Shown one piece after another: positions 47,710 to 59,492 of a stretch of DNA of 64,000 bases (position 1 is the stretch's first letter; each line of letters begins with the position of its first letter). Under the pieces are notes generated by a model. It ran no database searches. It saw only the letters and a program-made list of their open reading frames with translations, and was not told the origin of the DNA. The DNA is from [Phialemoniopsis] sp. UDSM-2020 (Eukaryota > Ascomycota > Sordariomycetes > Thyridiales > Thyridiaceae), in assembly GCA_018873225.1 (NCBI GenBank), contig JAEILZ010000003.1, forward strand, positions 4,712,001 to 4,776,000, written 5' to 3'. The position numbers and the translations under genes are program-made.

Positions 47710-49669
47710 ATGGCCCCTGCATTTACAGAATTATCGACTGAAGACTCTTCAGTCAAGACGGACAGAGCGCAACCATCTCAAGATGAGTCTGGATCTTTCG
47801 CATACATCAGCGGCGTGAGGCTCGCTCTTGTTGTGCTCTCTGTCTCTCTTGGTTGTTTCTTGACTGTCCTGGATATCTCCGTGATAAGCACGGTGAGTCT
47901 TATCCCCAGCCTCCCAGGCAAGTCCGTCCTGGTAGATCCAACCATCACCTAATGATTCACGCTAGGCTATTCCTCGCATTACCGACGAGTTTAGATCGCT
48001 TGTCGATGTAGGTTGGTACGGAAGCGCTTACAACTTGGGGAGGTGAGTATCTGAAGCAGAGTTCAGCTCTTTGTCAAGGTAGTACTGATACAGAAAACAG
48101 TGCGGCCCTTGTTCCCCTAGCTGGCAAACTCTACAATCAGTTCAGTCTAAAAGTATGCACCGCATCTCATCAAACCGGGCTGTTCAGGATATCGAGCTGA
48201 CAAAATGGAAGTGGTCTTTCCTCGCATTCTTCCTCGTTTTCGAAATCGGCTCGGTGATATGCGGCGCAGCTCAGTCTTCCCCCATGCTCATCGCCGGCCG
48301 AGCCGTGGCTGGCTTGGGCGCTTCAGGAATTATCAACGGCTCGCTCACCATAATATCCGCTTGTGTACCTCTAGAAAAGCGTCCGCCGCTCATTGGAACA
48401 TGCATGGCCATATCTCAGCTTGGCCAGGTTGTCGGGCCCCTGATCGGGGGTGGATTTACGGCTGGGTATACATGGCGATGGAGCTTCTACATCAACCTCC
48501 CACTTGGCGTTATCGTCGGATTGCCGTTGATCCTATGCCGCGTGCCAGAGCAGAAGCCCAAAAAGAACGCGTCGGAGGTGGTTAGCCAGCTCCACAGATC
48601 ACTCGACCTCGTCGGATTTGCGCTCTTTGCTCCGGCTGTTCTGATGCTGCTCCTTGCTCTTCAGTACGGCGGCAATCAATACCCGTGGAAGTCATCTCAA
48701 GTCATCGGTCTATTTTGCGGCGCCGGCACTACATCATATGTTTGGCTGCTTTGGAACTGGCACAAAGGGGACGAGGCTTTGATCCCTGTCTCAATGGCCA
48801 AACGACGTATCGTCGTTGTTAGTGCCATCAACTACGGGCTGTTCATGTCCCTTGTCTTTGGCGGCGTATTCTACCTGCCAATTTACTTTCAGGCCGTGAA
48901 AGACAAGAACGCGATCCTCAGTGGTGTCTACCTTCTTCCGAATATCATCCCCCAGTTGTTCGCAACAATCCTTGCAGGAGTTTTGAGTAAGTTGCATATT
49001 CATATTGATCACTCTCGGTATCTCTTCAAGTCTGACAATCCTTGAACTTGCAGTCACCAGGGTCCGGCGCGTAGTCCCGTTTGCTCTTTTCGCCGCAGCT
49101 GCAACTTCGATTGGAAGCGGTCTATACGGTACCTTCCAGCCCGACACGAGCACTGCAAAGTGGATTGGCTACCAGATCCTCGCTGGCGTCGGTCAAGGCT
49201 TTGGCTATCAGATGGTATGTCGGAATCATCTCCTCACTATTTGACGGCCCAATCATCTCACAACTTCATTCAGCCTCTAGTTGCCGTTCAGAACGACATC
49301 CAACCAGAACATTTAGCTGAGGCCACCTCGCTACTTGTCTGGGCTCAGTACCTGGGCCCGACCATCTTCCTCGTCATCTACAACACGCTATTCACCACGA
49401 GTCTACGCTCCGAAATCCCCAGATATGCGCCAGGAGCAGATGTCGACGCCATTGTATCGGCTGGTGTGACAGACTTCCGCAAGGTCGTCACGGCAGAGGA
49501 CATTCCTGCGGTCTTGGTAGCATACTCCAACAGCATCGACCACGTTTTCTATCTGGTCGCTGGCGTGGGTGGCCTGGCATGGCTTGCGGCCTGGGGCATG
49601 GGCTGGAGAAAGATTCAGGAGAAGCCTGTGGTGGAGGAGCGCGAGACGACTCCCACTTTGTTGGCCTAG
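47710..49669 (+). CDS. MFS multidrug-type transporter, DHA2 (14-TM)
   Basis: Exons 47710-47892, 47966-48042, 48101-48152, 48212-48986, 49054-49214 and 49274-49669 join in frame to 547 residues, the usual DHA2 size with 14 hydrophobic segments. The TM1 motif reads LTVLDISVIST-AIPRI across intron 1. WYGSAYNLG, LIAGRAVAGLGASGIINGSLTIIS and QLGQVVGPLIGGGFTAGYTWRWSFYINLPLG are the conserved TM2, TM4 and TM5-TM6 regions, including motif C (GQVVGPLIGG) of drug:H+ antiporters. GVGQGFGYQM and ATSLLVWAQYLGPTIFL occur late. It probably exports toxic or secondary compounds with proton exchange. It is divergent from a Zn2Cys6 gene that may regulate it. Confidence 0.9.
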
Positions 49670-50346
49670 AGAATCCGGCGTCCTCGAGACGGGCTATTGA
49701 TGGATCCCGCCTGGGATTGGAGGGGTTTTTGCCCCTCACCAAACATGCGAGTTGGTATGCCAAATCCATGTATCATTGATGGGGTGTACTAGATCATCGA
49801 TCGACTGCCAGGATGGTCTGGCGAAATTCTGTTTGGAGGATTGACATGAAGGCGCTTCGTTGTCGAGGGTCGTGTCTGGGTATGCAGAACTGGCGCAAAG
49901 CTAGAGATGCACGTGCGGATTGGGAAACGTCTAAATCAGCCACGGCAGATTCGGGGAGACAGAATGGGGCATAGCAGGGGTTCCTTCAATCAACCTCCGG
50001 CATCTATGGAAGGGAGAAGAGGAGACAGACCAGTATTGCAAGATCGGTCAGCACTCCCAAAGTGGCAAGCATGGAATCAATCTCCGGGGGCCACCAAATG
50101 CTCCGCCAGCACTTTTCCCCACCAATAACATGCCAAGACTCTCCGTATGTCGTCTTGTGTGCTGAAACACACTACTTGTGAGGTGTGAGGTGATGTAAAT
50201 GTACATCGTTGGCATATAAGATGTCTACCGATCGCATCACACGAATGGATGAAAAGCCGTCTTGGCAGCACTTGGCAACAAGACAAGCTTTCTGAGGCTC
50301 TTTCACACAAGACTTGGCCCTGTCCTCCTTTGTACATACACTCAAG
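49670..50346. other. Intergenic, promoter of the endopolygalacturonase
   Basis: A 677-nt spacer. No gene is seen. TATAAG at 50215-50220, 132 nt upstream of the ATG, is the likely TATA element of the next gene. Confidence 0.5.
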
Positions 50347-51708
50347 ATGCATTACTTGCCTCAAACCCTGGGACTTGTGGCCTTGGCTGCAGCTGCAGTG
50401 GCATCTCCCGTTGCCGAGCCCGCCATCACTCAAGCTCCAAGCCTAGCCAAACGGGCAACCTGCACCTTCTCCGGCTCAGACGGGGCCTCCAAGGCTAGTG
50501 TCTCGCAAAAGGCATGTGCCACCATCGTCTTGTCCAACGTTGCCGTGCCCGCGGGTCAGACCCTGTCTCTCACCTCCCTGGCAGACGGTACTACTGTGAG
50601 ACTGACCAACCTTGTCCTGTAACATGACCTTCATGACAATACTGATCACTCCAACAGGTCAGGTTCGAGGGCACCACAACCTGGGGCTACAAAGAGTGGA
50701 CCGGCCCCCTGCTCAGCATCGCGGGCACCAAAATCACTATCGAGGGAGCCTCGGGCGCCACGCTAAACCCGGACGGCGCGCGTTGGTGGGACGGCCAGGG
50801 CGGCAACGGCGGCAAGACCAAGCCCAAGTTCTTCGCCGCGCACAACCTCAAGTCGTCCTCAATCAACAACCTCTACATCAAGAACACGCCCGTCCAAGCC
50901 GTCAGCATCAACACCTGCACAAGCCTCACCGTCACGGGTCTGACCCTTGACAACAAGGACGGTGACAGCCAGGGCGGGCACAACACGGATGCCTTTGACA
51001 TTGGCAAGAGCACCGATGTGACCATCGACGGGGCGAAGGTGTATAACCAGGACGACTGCGTGGCGGTCAACTCTGGCACGGTATGACTGCCCTGAGAGAC
51101 ACTGACGCGGGAGTCAGAAAATACTAACATGGACCAGGGCATTACCTTCAAGAACGGTCTCTGCTCTGGTGGCCACGGTCTGTCGATTGGCAGTGTTGGC
51201 AATGGAGACACTGTCGATACAGTCCACTTCCAGGACTCTCAGGTGATTAACTCTGATAACGGTAGGGATCATTGCTCCAACATGATGAAAGAACCAGCGA
51301 TTAATTATTACGCTTAGGCATTCGAGTCAAGGCTCGCGCCGGCGAGACCGGTACCATCAAGGGTGTGACGTACTCCGGCATCACCCTGTCAGGTATTGCG
51401 AAGTAAGATTCATCTCCATCCAATTTTCAGGTGTCTACGTACTAAACTTCCACAGGTACGGCATCCTCATCGAGCAGAACTACGACGGCGGCGACCTGCA
51501 CGGCGACCCGACCAGCGGCATCCCCATCACTGGCCTCACCATTCAGCACATCAGCGGTAAGGGTGGCGTCAAGTCCAGCGGGTACAACATTGCCATTGTC
51601 TGCGCCAACTGCTCTGGCTGGACCTGGTCCGATGTCAACGTGACCGGTGGCAAGGACTACGGGTCTTGCAAGGGAGTGCCGAGCCCGGCCACGTGCAAGA
51701 CGAGCTAG
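50347..51708 (+). CDS. Secreted endopolygalacturonase, GH28
   Basis: Exons 50347-50595, 50658-51080, 51138-51261, 51318-51402 and 51456-51708 join in frame to 377 residues, the usual endo-PG length. A signal peptide (residues 1-20) is followed by a propeptide ending at the Kex2-type Lys35-Arg36. The right-handed beta-helix carries the four GH28 signatures: NTDAFD (192-197), [10 protein letters not shown] (214-223), [10 protein letters not shown] (234-243) and IRVK (267-270). The catalytic acids are Asp194, Asp215 and Asp216; His237, Arg268 and Lys270 complete the site. The enzyme cleaves homogalacturonan in plant cell walls and is secreted. Cys residues near the C-terminus (CANCSG, SCKG, ATCK) fit the conserved disulfides. 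Confidence 0.97.
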
Positions 51709-52100
51709 ATCTCTCCTCCATGGGTTGGATGCATGACCGATTGCTGCACTGACTTCACGCTTGGTAATTTCTCCATGTGGCTAATCAGAGCGTCACTGAT
51801 TTGGTCTCCTGCAACTTCCAACCTGTAAGCTAGATTGAGGACTCGAGGGCATCGCATCAGACACTCATGGTTCTCTGTCCCACCACGTGCCAGAAACCAC
51901 GAAGAGATCTCTTTGAAAATTATCTGTGTATTGCGTGAATAAAAATGAAACAACCAAGATATAATCGACGAAACCATGTCAAACTCTGAGACCCAACCCA
52001 AGACCCGAGAAGATGACCAAGAAGACTATGGGAAACCGAAAGACCTAGAATACCCGCGAAGTAGTCGAGGCCTCTCAGTGGACATGATCCGCATATGCAC
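51709..52100. other. Intergenic between convergent genes
   Basis: A 392-nt 3'-to-3' spacer. No gene is seen. Confidence 0.6.
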
Positions 52101-52850
52101 TTAGGCGAGCAAAGCGCGGCGTTCCTGCCTGAACTTGGCACTGGTGCTTCGCTTGGTGGCCGGGGTAGAGGTGTCATTGGCGATAGCAACGATGTTGAAG
52201 TTGGCGTTGACAACAGTTCCTTGGCCAATAGTGCACGACAGCTGTCCTTAATGTTAGTCAAGCTCTAGCATATTATGACCGCTGCATCCTTCGGAGACTT
52301 ACCTGGTACTCAGTGCCATCGGAGCCCTTGATCTTGTCGGTGCCGTAATCTCTGTCAGCCAACTTGTTGACCATGTTGACGGCGTCAGGCCAGTGGGCGG
52401 CCAGGTAGGTGGGGTCGCGGTAGACACCCCTGTAGGGTCCAAAGGGGCCCCAGGTATCATATCTCCAAGACGCAGCCTGCTCGCGTGCGTTGGGGTAGAA
52501 GAAGTCGTCCGGCAAGAGAGACATCTTGCACGAGTTCTCGCCCACGTAGGGCATGTCGATCAGGAGGACGATGTTGCCGGTTCCGGGCCAATCGTAGATG
52601 GAGACTCCCGAGGTGCCGGTCCAGGTACCCGCGGCGGCCTCGAAGATACCGCCAGTCCCGTCGGTCTGTCCGGCGGTGACTACCTGCGGAGTCACGGTGA
52701 CGGAGCCCCAGGACACGGCGGTCGAGAAAAGAGCTGGGGTCAGCTCGAAGGGGGTCAGGTTGCTGACGAAGGCGCTGACTGAGTACTGTTCCGAGGGATT
52801 AGTATTGAGTAAGGAAAATCTCAAGTCCGGAGTGTGATACTCACGACCAT
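52101..52850 (-). CDS. Unrecognised small beta-rich protein
   Basis: Exons 52850-52845 (ATG GTC only), 52785-52303 and 52241-52101 join in frame to 209 residues. Intron 1 has a consensus donor (GTGAGT) and a TACTAAT branch site. There is no signal peptide or membrane segment, so it is probably cytosolic or unconventionally secreted. The N-terminal ~100 residues look beta-strand rich: VSAFVSNLTPFELTP, TAVSWGSVTVTPQVVTAGQT, GTSGVSIYDW, then NIVLLIDMPYVGENSC. The order (strand, WG, TP..V..G, then G..G...Y) recalls beta-sandwich proteins such as aegerolysin- or actinoporin-like folds, but I cannot confirm this. The middle is aromatic-rich (DDFFYPNAREQAASWRYDTW, PFGPYRGVYRDPTY). The C-terminal tail is basic. 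It is convergent with the endopolygalacturonase. Function is unknown. Confidence 0.7.
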
Positions 52851-54884
52851 GTTGACAATCGCGTTCGTTGGTTTTAGGGGTAAAGATGAAGTTTTGAAGG
52901 CTTTAGATTCTGTGAAGAGTTGATACTGCGAAGAGCTGATACTAAGAAGAGTTACTGATGCTGATTATTCAATATTCCATTCTGTCCGGATTTCAAGGCC
53001 CCTTTTATACACTTGAGATCGGCCTCGTCTTGCTCAGAATCCATGACCTCCATGATGTTGAACGCGTTGCTTGTGATGTGATCTTCTTGCTAGGCTTCAC
53101 CGAAGGTATCAAGGACACGTTACATCCAGTGCATCAGTCAAGCATCCGGTGATGCTCAATCTTTGATCCTAGCATGCTTGTATGTGATGATGGCATACAG
53201 CTCCAAACCTTCAAAACCTTGTTGAGTGCCAAGACACGTGCAGCAGCCCTAGTCGTCCTTGACTCGAGGCCTTCATGTAATGCCATTGGCCCTGACGACG
53301 CTAAGGCGCGACAGCCTTGAACTCTATCGCCATGAGGCTCATGCGGCATTTTCGCGGTTCTCGAGTCAGGGATCAGGTCTGATTGGTTCCAGCATGCCGG
53401 GAGCGATGACTTGTCAACATTGAAGCCCTTCTAGAAGAATTCTTCAACACCTAGTTACCCCACAATGCAGGCATCGACACGGCACAGCCCCATGGCGCCG
53501 GGACGGCCGCCCTTGAGATTTACCTACGGGGTGAGCTTCGACTGGCCAATCATCCCCCGTCTACCACCACAGGAACGTCGGGCCGACGTAGCATTGTGGC
53601 TAGTCAAGCCAATGATCATGTGCTATGCCTTACCCCACGCTGGGGCGTTCTTGAACCGTTCTATCTACCAATGGTCGGACGCCCCGATTGCCTCGATTGT
53701 GGAGCTTCTTGTGACCCCCAAGATCGATTCGCTGACCGAGTGATGGGCGTTCTGCCAAGACTCGACGATATTGAATGATACTGCCTTGTAGTGACGCACG
53801 TGAAGGCGCATATGTCGGCCCTTTTCGAACCTTGAAGTTCCAGCTGTCACCGACCTCTGGGAGCCACGCTTGGCAGTGTTCAACGGCAAACTCCGTGACC
53901 CCAAGAGACCATCGTCATGTCTGTTTCAGATAAGTATGTTCGCTCTATCTGCGGAAGTGGACTCTCGTGGGCTGTGTAGCTTCAGCTAGAGCTGAGCTGA
54001 ACACAGCCAGCCGCACACCAAGCCGCCCATTCACGTGCTAGTCTTTGATGTCCTCGACCCTCCTCAAGCCGGACGAACGGAAGAAGCTGAAGCTATTGAT
54101 GAGAGTGGCTTGAAACCTTGATCGAATCAGGGCCGAATATTCAGAGACCTAGACACTCAATAGAAAGATCATCAGTGTGAAGGAAGTTTGAACCCTTGAT
54201 CGTCTGGTGATGATTGGGCAAGTGTCGTAAAGACAAAGCGGGCCTCGATAGCCTTGCTGACAGCCCTGCCCCCATGATACAAACAAGGAAGCTACTTGCA
54301 AAGTTATTGACCGGAACCATCCCGATTCGTACACCGAAGGCGTCCCTTCAGCTCGTTCTTTCCCTTGCAGCCTTCACTTATGTTTCATGCCTCCACTTCA
54401 TCTATCCCCCTTGGCGGATCTTGCCATCTTTTGTATCATCTGCTCCGGTTTAGACATAGCAACGAGCGGGAAGTTACCGAGACAGATAAGAAGGAAGTCA
54501 CTCGTAACAACGATGAAGATCCGCATGAAGGGATGAGACATCGCGAAATAGTTGGCGTTAGGCGGTATTGAACTCTGCTTATGAAACCTTCAAGGCATCG
54601 ATCACCACATCGCCCGCTGCGATGTCAGCCATCACTACTCCGGATAGCGTCAAGCTAGTCTTTCATCATAGCAGATGGTATCACTCCTATTACTTGATAA
54701 TCAAAATGTTGTACAACAGGGCAATGCACCCGAATTATTCCCACCCAATGTACTAGGGGCTTCTGACCATCAAGCCAAAATGCCATGACAAAAGGAAACG
54801 CTGCAAAGGCTTTTGTCAGATCAGATCTTGCTCTATTCCCTCATTTCCTCCAGCCCTCTCTCACCTCTCTCCTCCCACAGTAAC
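52851..54884. other. Intergenic, no supported gene
   Basis: About 2.0 kb. A 92-residue open frame at 53465-53743 (+) has no recognisable domain or splice context, and I do not call it. No repeat or transposon ends were found. Confidence 0.5.
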
Positions 54885-56354
54885 CTACACCACCTTCTCC
54901 GCTTCAACATCCTTCTTCCCCTGCTTCACCTTGGCCCTGTGGACCCATGCAATCTTGCCAGCCTTGTACCCAGGCTCCGGCAAGAAGTCCAGCAGCAACC
55001 CCTTACGCACCGTCGGCGATGTGAACAACTTGAAGCTCATCACATCGCCGCCCAGCTTGGGCACGAGCCAGTCTATAACTCTGTACAGCGGGCTGTGCCA
55101 GCTCGTCGCCCGGATGTACAGCGCCGACGCCCGCGCACTGCCCTTGGCCATGTCCAGTGTCTCCCGCCGATACTGCCGGAACACAGCTTCGAGGGCTGTA
55201 GCGTCGGGCTCCTTCCCCTCTGGGGTGGCGAGGAGCAGGCGCCGCAGGCCATTTGTCAGAGACGCTGCACCCTGCCACCCCTGGTTCGAACTCAGGCCGG
55301 CGTTGGGCGTCATCTTGTGCGCCGAGTCGCCAACCAGCACCACTCTTCCGCCACTGTACCATTTCTCCACCATGCCCTCCTCGGTCGTCACGAGACGTAC
55401 CCACTGCCTCGCCTCCCACAGATCGCGGAACGTCCTGCCCTCGCCGATAGGCCGGTCCATGATCTCGGCCGCGAAGGCGTCGGCGTCGGCGTCGGTGTAC
55501 CGCACGTACGTGTCCTTTGGGACTGGATCTAGGCGTTTGTAGGCGAGAAACCACCCCTCATGCTCGAGCATGAAGATTTGGAAGCTGTAGCCGGAGGGGC
55601 CGTGGACCTCCAGCAGGCGGTTCGTCACCATGTCCGGGATGCGGTGGAGGTGGCCGACTAGAACCTGGTAGGGGGCCGTCATGATTGGCTTCTTCTTCCC
55701 GGAAGATTTGGGCTTTTTGCCCGTGGTGGACAAGGACAGGTCGTTCATCATGCCGCGGATAGGGCTGTACGCCCCGTCACAGCCGACGACGATGCTGCCG
55801 TCAATGGCAGACCCGTCCTCACACCGGACCACCACCCCAGCATCATTCGTCTCGATCGCAGTGACCTTCTTGTTGGTCATGACCTTGGATTCCCTGTCAG
55901 GCAAGCGCTCATAAAGCATCCGCAGCGCGTCCTGCCTCTTGACCAGTAACCAAGGATGTCCATGACTAGCACATACAACGTCAGTCTCATCTACCCACTC
56001 ACATGCAATATTTCGGGCGACTCACAACTCCTCGATAGCGTCATACAGCTTGTTATACGCGACCTCGCTCCCGTCGGGCCGGAACGTCTTCTTGTCGCTC
56101 AGGACGTAGCGCAGGCGGTGCGCCTCCTCGAGCATACCGAGCTGGTCGAGCAGGCGCACGCCGTGCGGCCAGAACGCGAGCCCGAAGCCAGACTCTTCCA
56201 CCACATTGGCGCGCCTCTCGAGCACGACGTGGTCGATCCCGGCGGCGCTGAGCATATTCGCTAGGCCCAGGCCGACGGGGCCGCCGCCGACGATGACGAC
56301 GCGGAAGCCGCGCCACTGGGGCTTGGGCTCCGGGGCTTCTTCGGGGGCGGACAT
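54885..56354 (-). CDS. FAD-dependent monooxygenase (PHBH fold, PaxM-like)
   Basis: Exons 56354-56026 and 55965-54885 join in frame to 469 residues. The FAD dinucleotide fold starts VVIVGGGPVGLGLANMLSAAG (the GxGxxG is at 23-28) and ends with an acidic residue in VLERR. The DG motif is in VGCDGAYSPIRGMM, and the second FAD motif in GRVVLVGDSAHKMTPNAG (GD). A short Lys/Ser-rich insert (TGKKPKSSGKKK) lies between. The C-terminus is hydrophobic-helical (RVIDWLVPKLGG), as in membrane-associated epoxidases of meroterpenoid and indole-diterpene pathways. It oxidises an organic substrate with NAD(P)H and O2; which one is unknown. It is divergent from a BAHD-like acyltransferase 1.7 kb away. The start at 56354 was taken directly before the acidic, Pro-rich leader. 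Confidence 0.87.
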
Positions 56355-57968
56355 CTTTGCTTTCCCTGGTGCTTGGCTGATTTGGAGATCGCGAATGTGT
56401 ACAGTCAAACATCAAACGAGAGGATGGATGGGCTGATGTAGTTGTCGAAATCACCCCCTAGATAAAATAGGAAAATAGGATTGAACGGCAAATTGTCTTG
56501 TGCATCCAAACCCCGACCCATGAAAACGGCCTTTGAAGCGTAGCCTACTCGCTTCCTCCTTGGAAGGACGACACTAGTTGCTTACACCAAGAGGCGAGGG
56601 ATCGCTCCACACATATTACCTAAAGTAGGGGTAAGCCGCGCTTGGTCATCAGATTATGCTTTCCCTATGGACTGGAGCAGGGGTAGGCTAAACGGGTGGG
56701 CAGAGCGTCCTTCGACAGGAGGTGAGACGACTGCTGATGTGGATGTTGGCACGTGGCTCGATTTCTGACGGAGTATAAAGTGACCTGTCACGGTAGCTTG
56801 TCAATTAACAGCATGTGAGAGACTTCAGCTGGTATTGCCAAAGTTTGATATCAGAGTGGCATGGCTTCCTCCTGCCGCCCGTCACACATCCCAGTACGCG
56901 AGTCGCGTCATCGCGTCCCTCCTTTGTGCGACAGTCGTCACATGCCGGGAGCAATTACCTCACGCCACAGGTGACCTATTCCAACGAACATGGACGACCG
57001 CATCGCTACGGGCCTTGTCGAACCTGGATGGTCCCGGACAACCAGGAGACGACCCAGGACATCCTAGATCCGAGATCGTCGCGGGATCTGCCCTTATCCA
57101 CATGCTTCCGAATCCCAGCAAAGCACAGACGAGAGTTCAGGGCCCTGACCTCTCCGTTTCGACAGTAATAGCGTAGCCTTGACAGGTGCCGGTGGGCACA
57201 ATGCAGTCAAAGTCAAGGAGGACCACTAGAAAAAGCAGTGGCTAGCTTACAAGGCGATTGTTATAGGCGCTTCAGTCGGTCAAACTCGCAAGAAGAAGGT
57301 GAGACCTAATCCGAGGGGTAAGATGTAATCCAAACCTGATCATAGTTTCCAAGAGCAATAGCATGCCGTAGGCTATGTTGTTTGCACTGAAGTCAAGAAG
57401 CAGGGCTAACTGGGCTATGAAGTCTAAGTAAGTATGGTTACATAATCAATGTAATTGAATCTTCGCTCGGCATGCTCTGTTTGTATCAAGTCTTGTGAGA
57501 CTCGAAACGTATCTGTCCGAGTTGATACTGCTCACCTTCACTCCTTGTTTACTTTGACAAGACTCAAGCAACCCCCTTACAAGCGTTGTACATAGCTACG
57601 TTGTGGGCCCCTACGACCTGCATATCTTCGGATCATCGGGTAGCAGGAGAGCCGTTTCTGCATCTTCTTTCGAAGGTGATCTTGGCATCAGACTGCCGAC
57701 AGACCGAATAAAAGATCAGGACAACTGATGTACGGGTGAACAAACCAGTCCCAGATTTCGAAATTTTGAGCCTGCAAAAGAGATGGCGAGAAGAGTTCCT
57801 TAACAAGGCCATTGATTGTAGTTTGCTAGGCGCTTATTCACAACTTCCTAGACTGCACAAGGGCTTACAGATTACGTGCCATGTCTCTCAGACCTTAGTG
57901 CCAAGAATGTGCATAGCCTAACGAGTGGAGCCAGATCCTTTGCTGGGAATCTTACCTGATGAGGGGAT
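56355..57968. other. Intergenic, no gene seen
   Basis: About 1.6 kb upstream of both the monooxygenase and the acyltransferase. Short open frames do not look coding. Regulatory motifs were not identified. Confidence 0.5.
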
Positions 57969-57975
57969 TATAAAT
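57969..57975 (+). promoter_or_regulatory. TATA box of the acyltransferase gene
   Basis: TATAAAT 105 nt upstream of the acyltransferase ATG. Confidence 0.55.
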
Positions 57976-58073
57976 CTATTCCTGCTTCTTCGGGTCGAGA
58001 ATCATTGAACAGTGTCTTCCCGCCTCAAGTCCACCTTCGCCGCATCCCAGATACCCCTCGCCTTCTATTAGCC

Positions 58074-59492
58074 ATGGCACCAAAGCAAGAGATCTTCCAC
58101 CTTCACCCATCGGGCTGGGAGAACGACCCCGAGCAGGAGAAGTTCCCGTTGTCTATCCTAGACTACCTCCCTCCCAGCATCTGGAACAATTACATGCTAT
58201 TCTTCAGATTGGACGACAAAGACAAAGATGGCATGGTCTCACTGCTCAAAGCAGGCCTCGAGCGCACTCTAAGCCAGACCAGACACCTCTGCGGCACCAT
58301 CGAAAAGGACGACTCAACAGGCGAGTACGTCTTTCTCAAACGTCGCGAGAGCACCGTTCAACTCCACGTTCAGTGGCTTGATGCGGACCCCGCCTATCCT
58401 TCCTTCGACGAGCTCGAGTCCTCGCACTTCGGCACCGCAGGGCTCAAGGACATCAGCCTCTGGAGCATCCCCTCCATGATGCACGGCCTCAAGCCCGAGG
58501 CCGAGATCGACAACCACCCGGTCATCGTGGGCTTCAAAGCAAGTCTCGTCCGCGGCGGGCTGGTCTTCACCTCGCACATCCACCACTGCTCCAACGACGT
58601 CATGGGCTGGGCCTCCTTCGCCCACCAGCTCGCCGACAACTGCCACGCTCTCCACCACAGCACGCCCTTCCCGCCCTGGGACCCAGCGTGTCTAGACCGC
58701 TCGTTCCTCAACAGGACCGTCCCGGAGGAGGCCATGATAGACGCGCCTCCCCGGCCCGGCGCCCATCCGGACATCAGGCCCGTCGAGCTCCTGCTCTTCC
58801 ACCTGCCCGCCAGCAAAGCCGCCGCCCTCAAGACCCTCGCCACACCCACCGCCGACACCAGCACCGACGCGGGCGTCCCCTGGATATCCACCTTCGACGC
58901 CTTCTCCGCCTTCATATGGCGCACGACTCTGCGCCTCCGCCACCGCGTCTTCAACGCCGACCCTGCCTCGACAAAAGTCGAATGGGGCGCACCAGTCAAC
59001 ATGCGCAGACGCCTGTCCTCCTGCCCCCAGCGCGCGCAGGGCAACATCCTCTTCGTCGGCGCGCGCGCCACGGCGCCGCTATCCTTCGTGCTCGAGTCAC
59101 CGCTGTCGGACGTAGCATCCTTCATCCGCCGCCTGACGTCCAGCGCGACGGAGGCCGCCCTGCATAAGCAAGTCGACGGCGTCGCGCACATCCGGAACAA
59201 GTCGGCCCTGTCGCTGAGGCCAGAAAGTCTACCTCCGCTGTCATTCGCCGTGACGGACTGGCGCGAGACGGACGTGGCCAGCGCGGATTTCGGGATCGCG
59301 GCGCCGGTGGCGCTGCGGCAGGTGTCGGAGGACGTGATCCGGTGCTTTATGACTGTCTACCCGCCTCGTGCTTCTGCGCCGGGGTCCGACGAGGGCTGCG
59401 AGTTTGCCATCGCCTACGAGAAGGACCTCGCGAGGGAGTTGATCGAGGATCCTGAGTGGAACAAGTACTTCGAGTACCGGGGCGTCTTGTAG
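58074..59492 (+). CDS. BAHD-like acyltransferase (transferase family)
   Basis: A single-exon gene of 472 residues. The ATG at 58074 has a good context (gccATGGca); an upstream in-frame ATG at 58005 would add 23 residues. The catalytic HHxxxD is HHCSND (His170-Asp175), where His171 or His170 is the general base. SADFGIAAPVALR near the C-terminus stands for the DFGWG structural motif, here reduced to DFG. VEWGAPVNMRRRL and FSFIRR-like sequence fit the second half of the two-domain fold. Fungal relatives include trichothecene 3-O-acetyltransferase-like proteins that move acyl groups from acyl-CoA to hydroxyls or amines of secondary metabolites. The gene is divergent from an FAD monooxygenase, so the two may be tailoring enzymes of one product. 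The substrate is unknown. Confidence 0.86.
   Translation: MAPKQEIFHLHPSGWENDPEQEKFPLSILDYLPPSIWNNYMLFFRLDDKDKDGMVSLLKAGLERTLSQTRHLCGTIEKDDSTGEYVFLKRRESTVQLHVQWLDADPAYPSFDELESSHFGTAGLKDISLWSIPSMMHGLKPEAEIDNHPVIVGFKASLVRGGLVFTSHIHHCSNDVMGWASFAHQLADNCHALHHSTPFPPWDPACLDRSFLNRTVPEEAMIDAPPRPGAHPDIRPVELLLFHLPASKAAALKTLATPTADTSTDAGVPWISTFDAFSAFIWRTTLRLRHRVFNADPASTKVEWGAPVNMRRRLSSCPQRAQGNILFVGARATAPLSFVLESPLSDVASFIRRLTSSATEAALHKQVDGVAHIRNKSALSLRPESLPPLSFAVTDWRETDVASADFGIAAPVALRQVSEDVIRCFMTVYPPRASAPGSDEGCEFAIAYEKDLARELIEDPEWNKYFEYRGVL

Noticed and set aside
53465..53743. 92-residue open frame in the 52.9-54.9 kb spacer
   Set aside because: No domain, signal peptide or splice context; the sequence alone does not support a gene.
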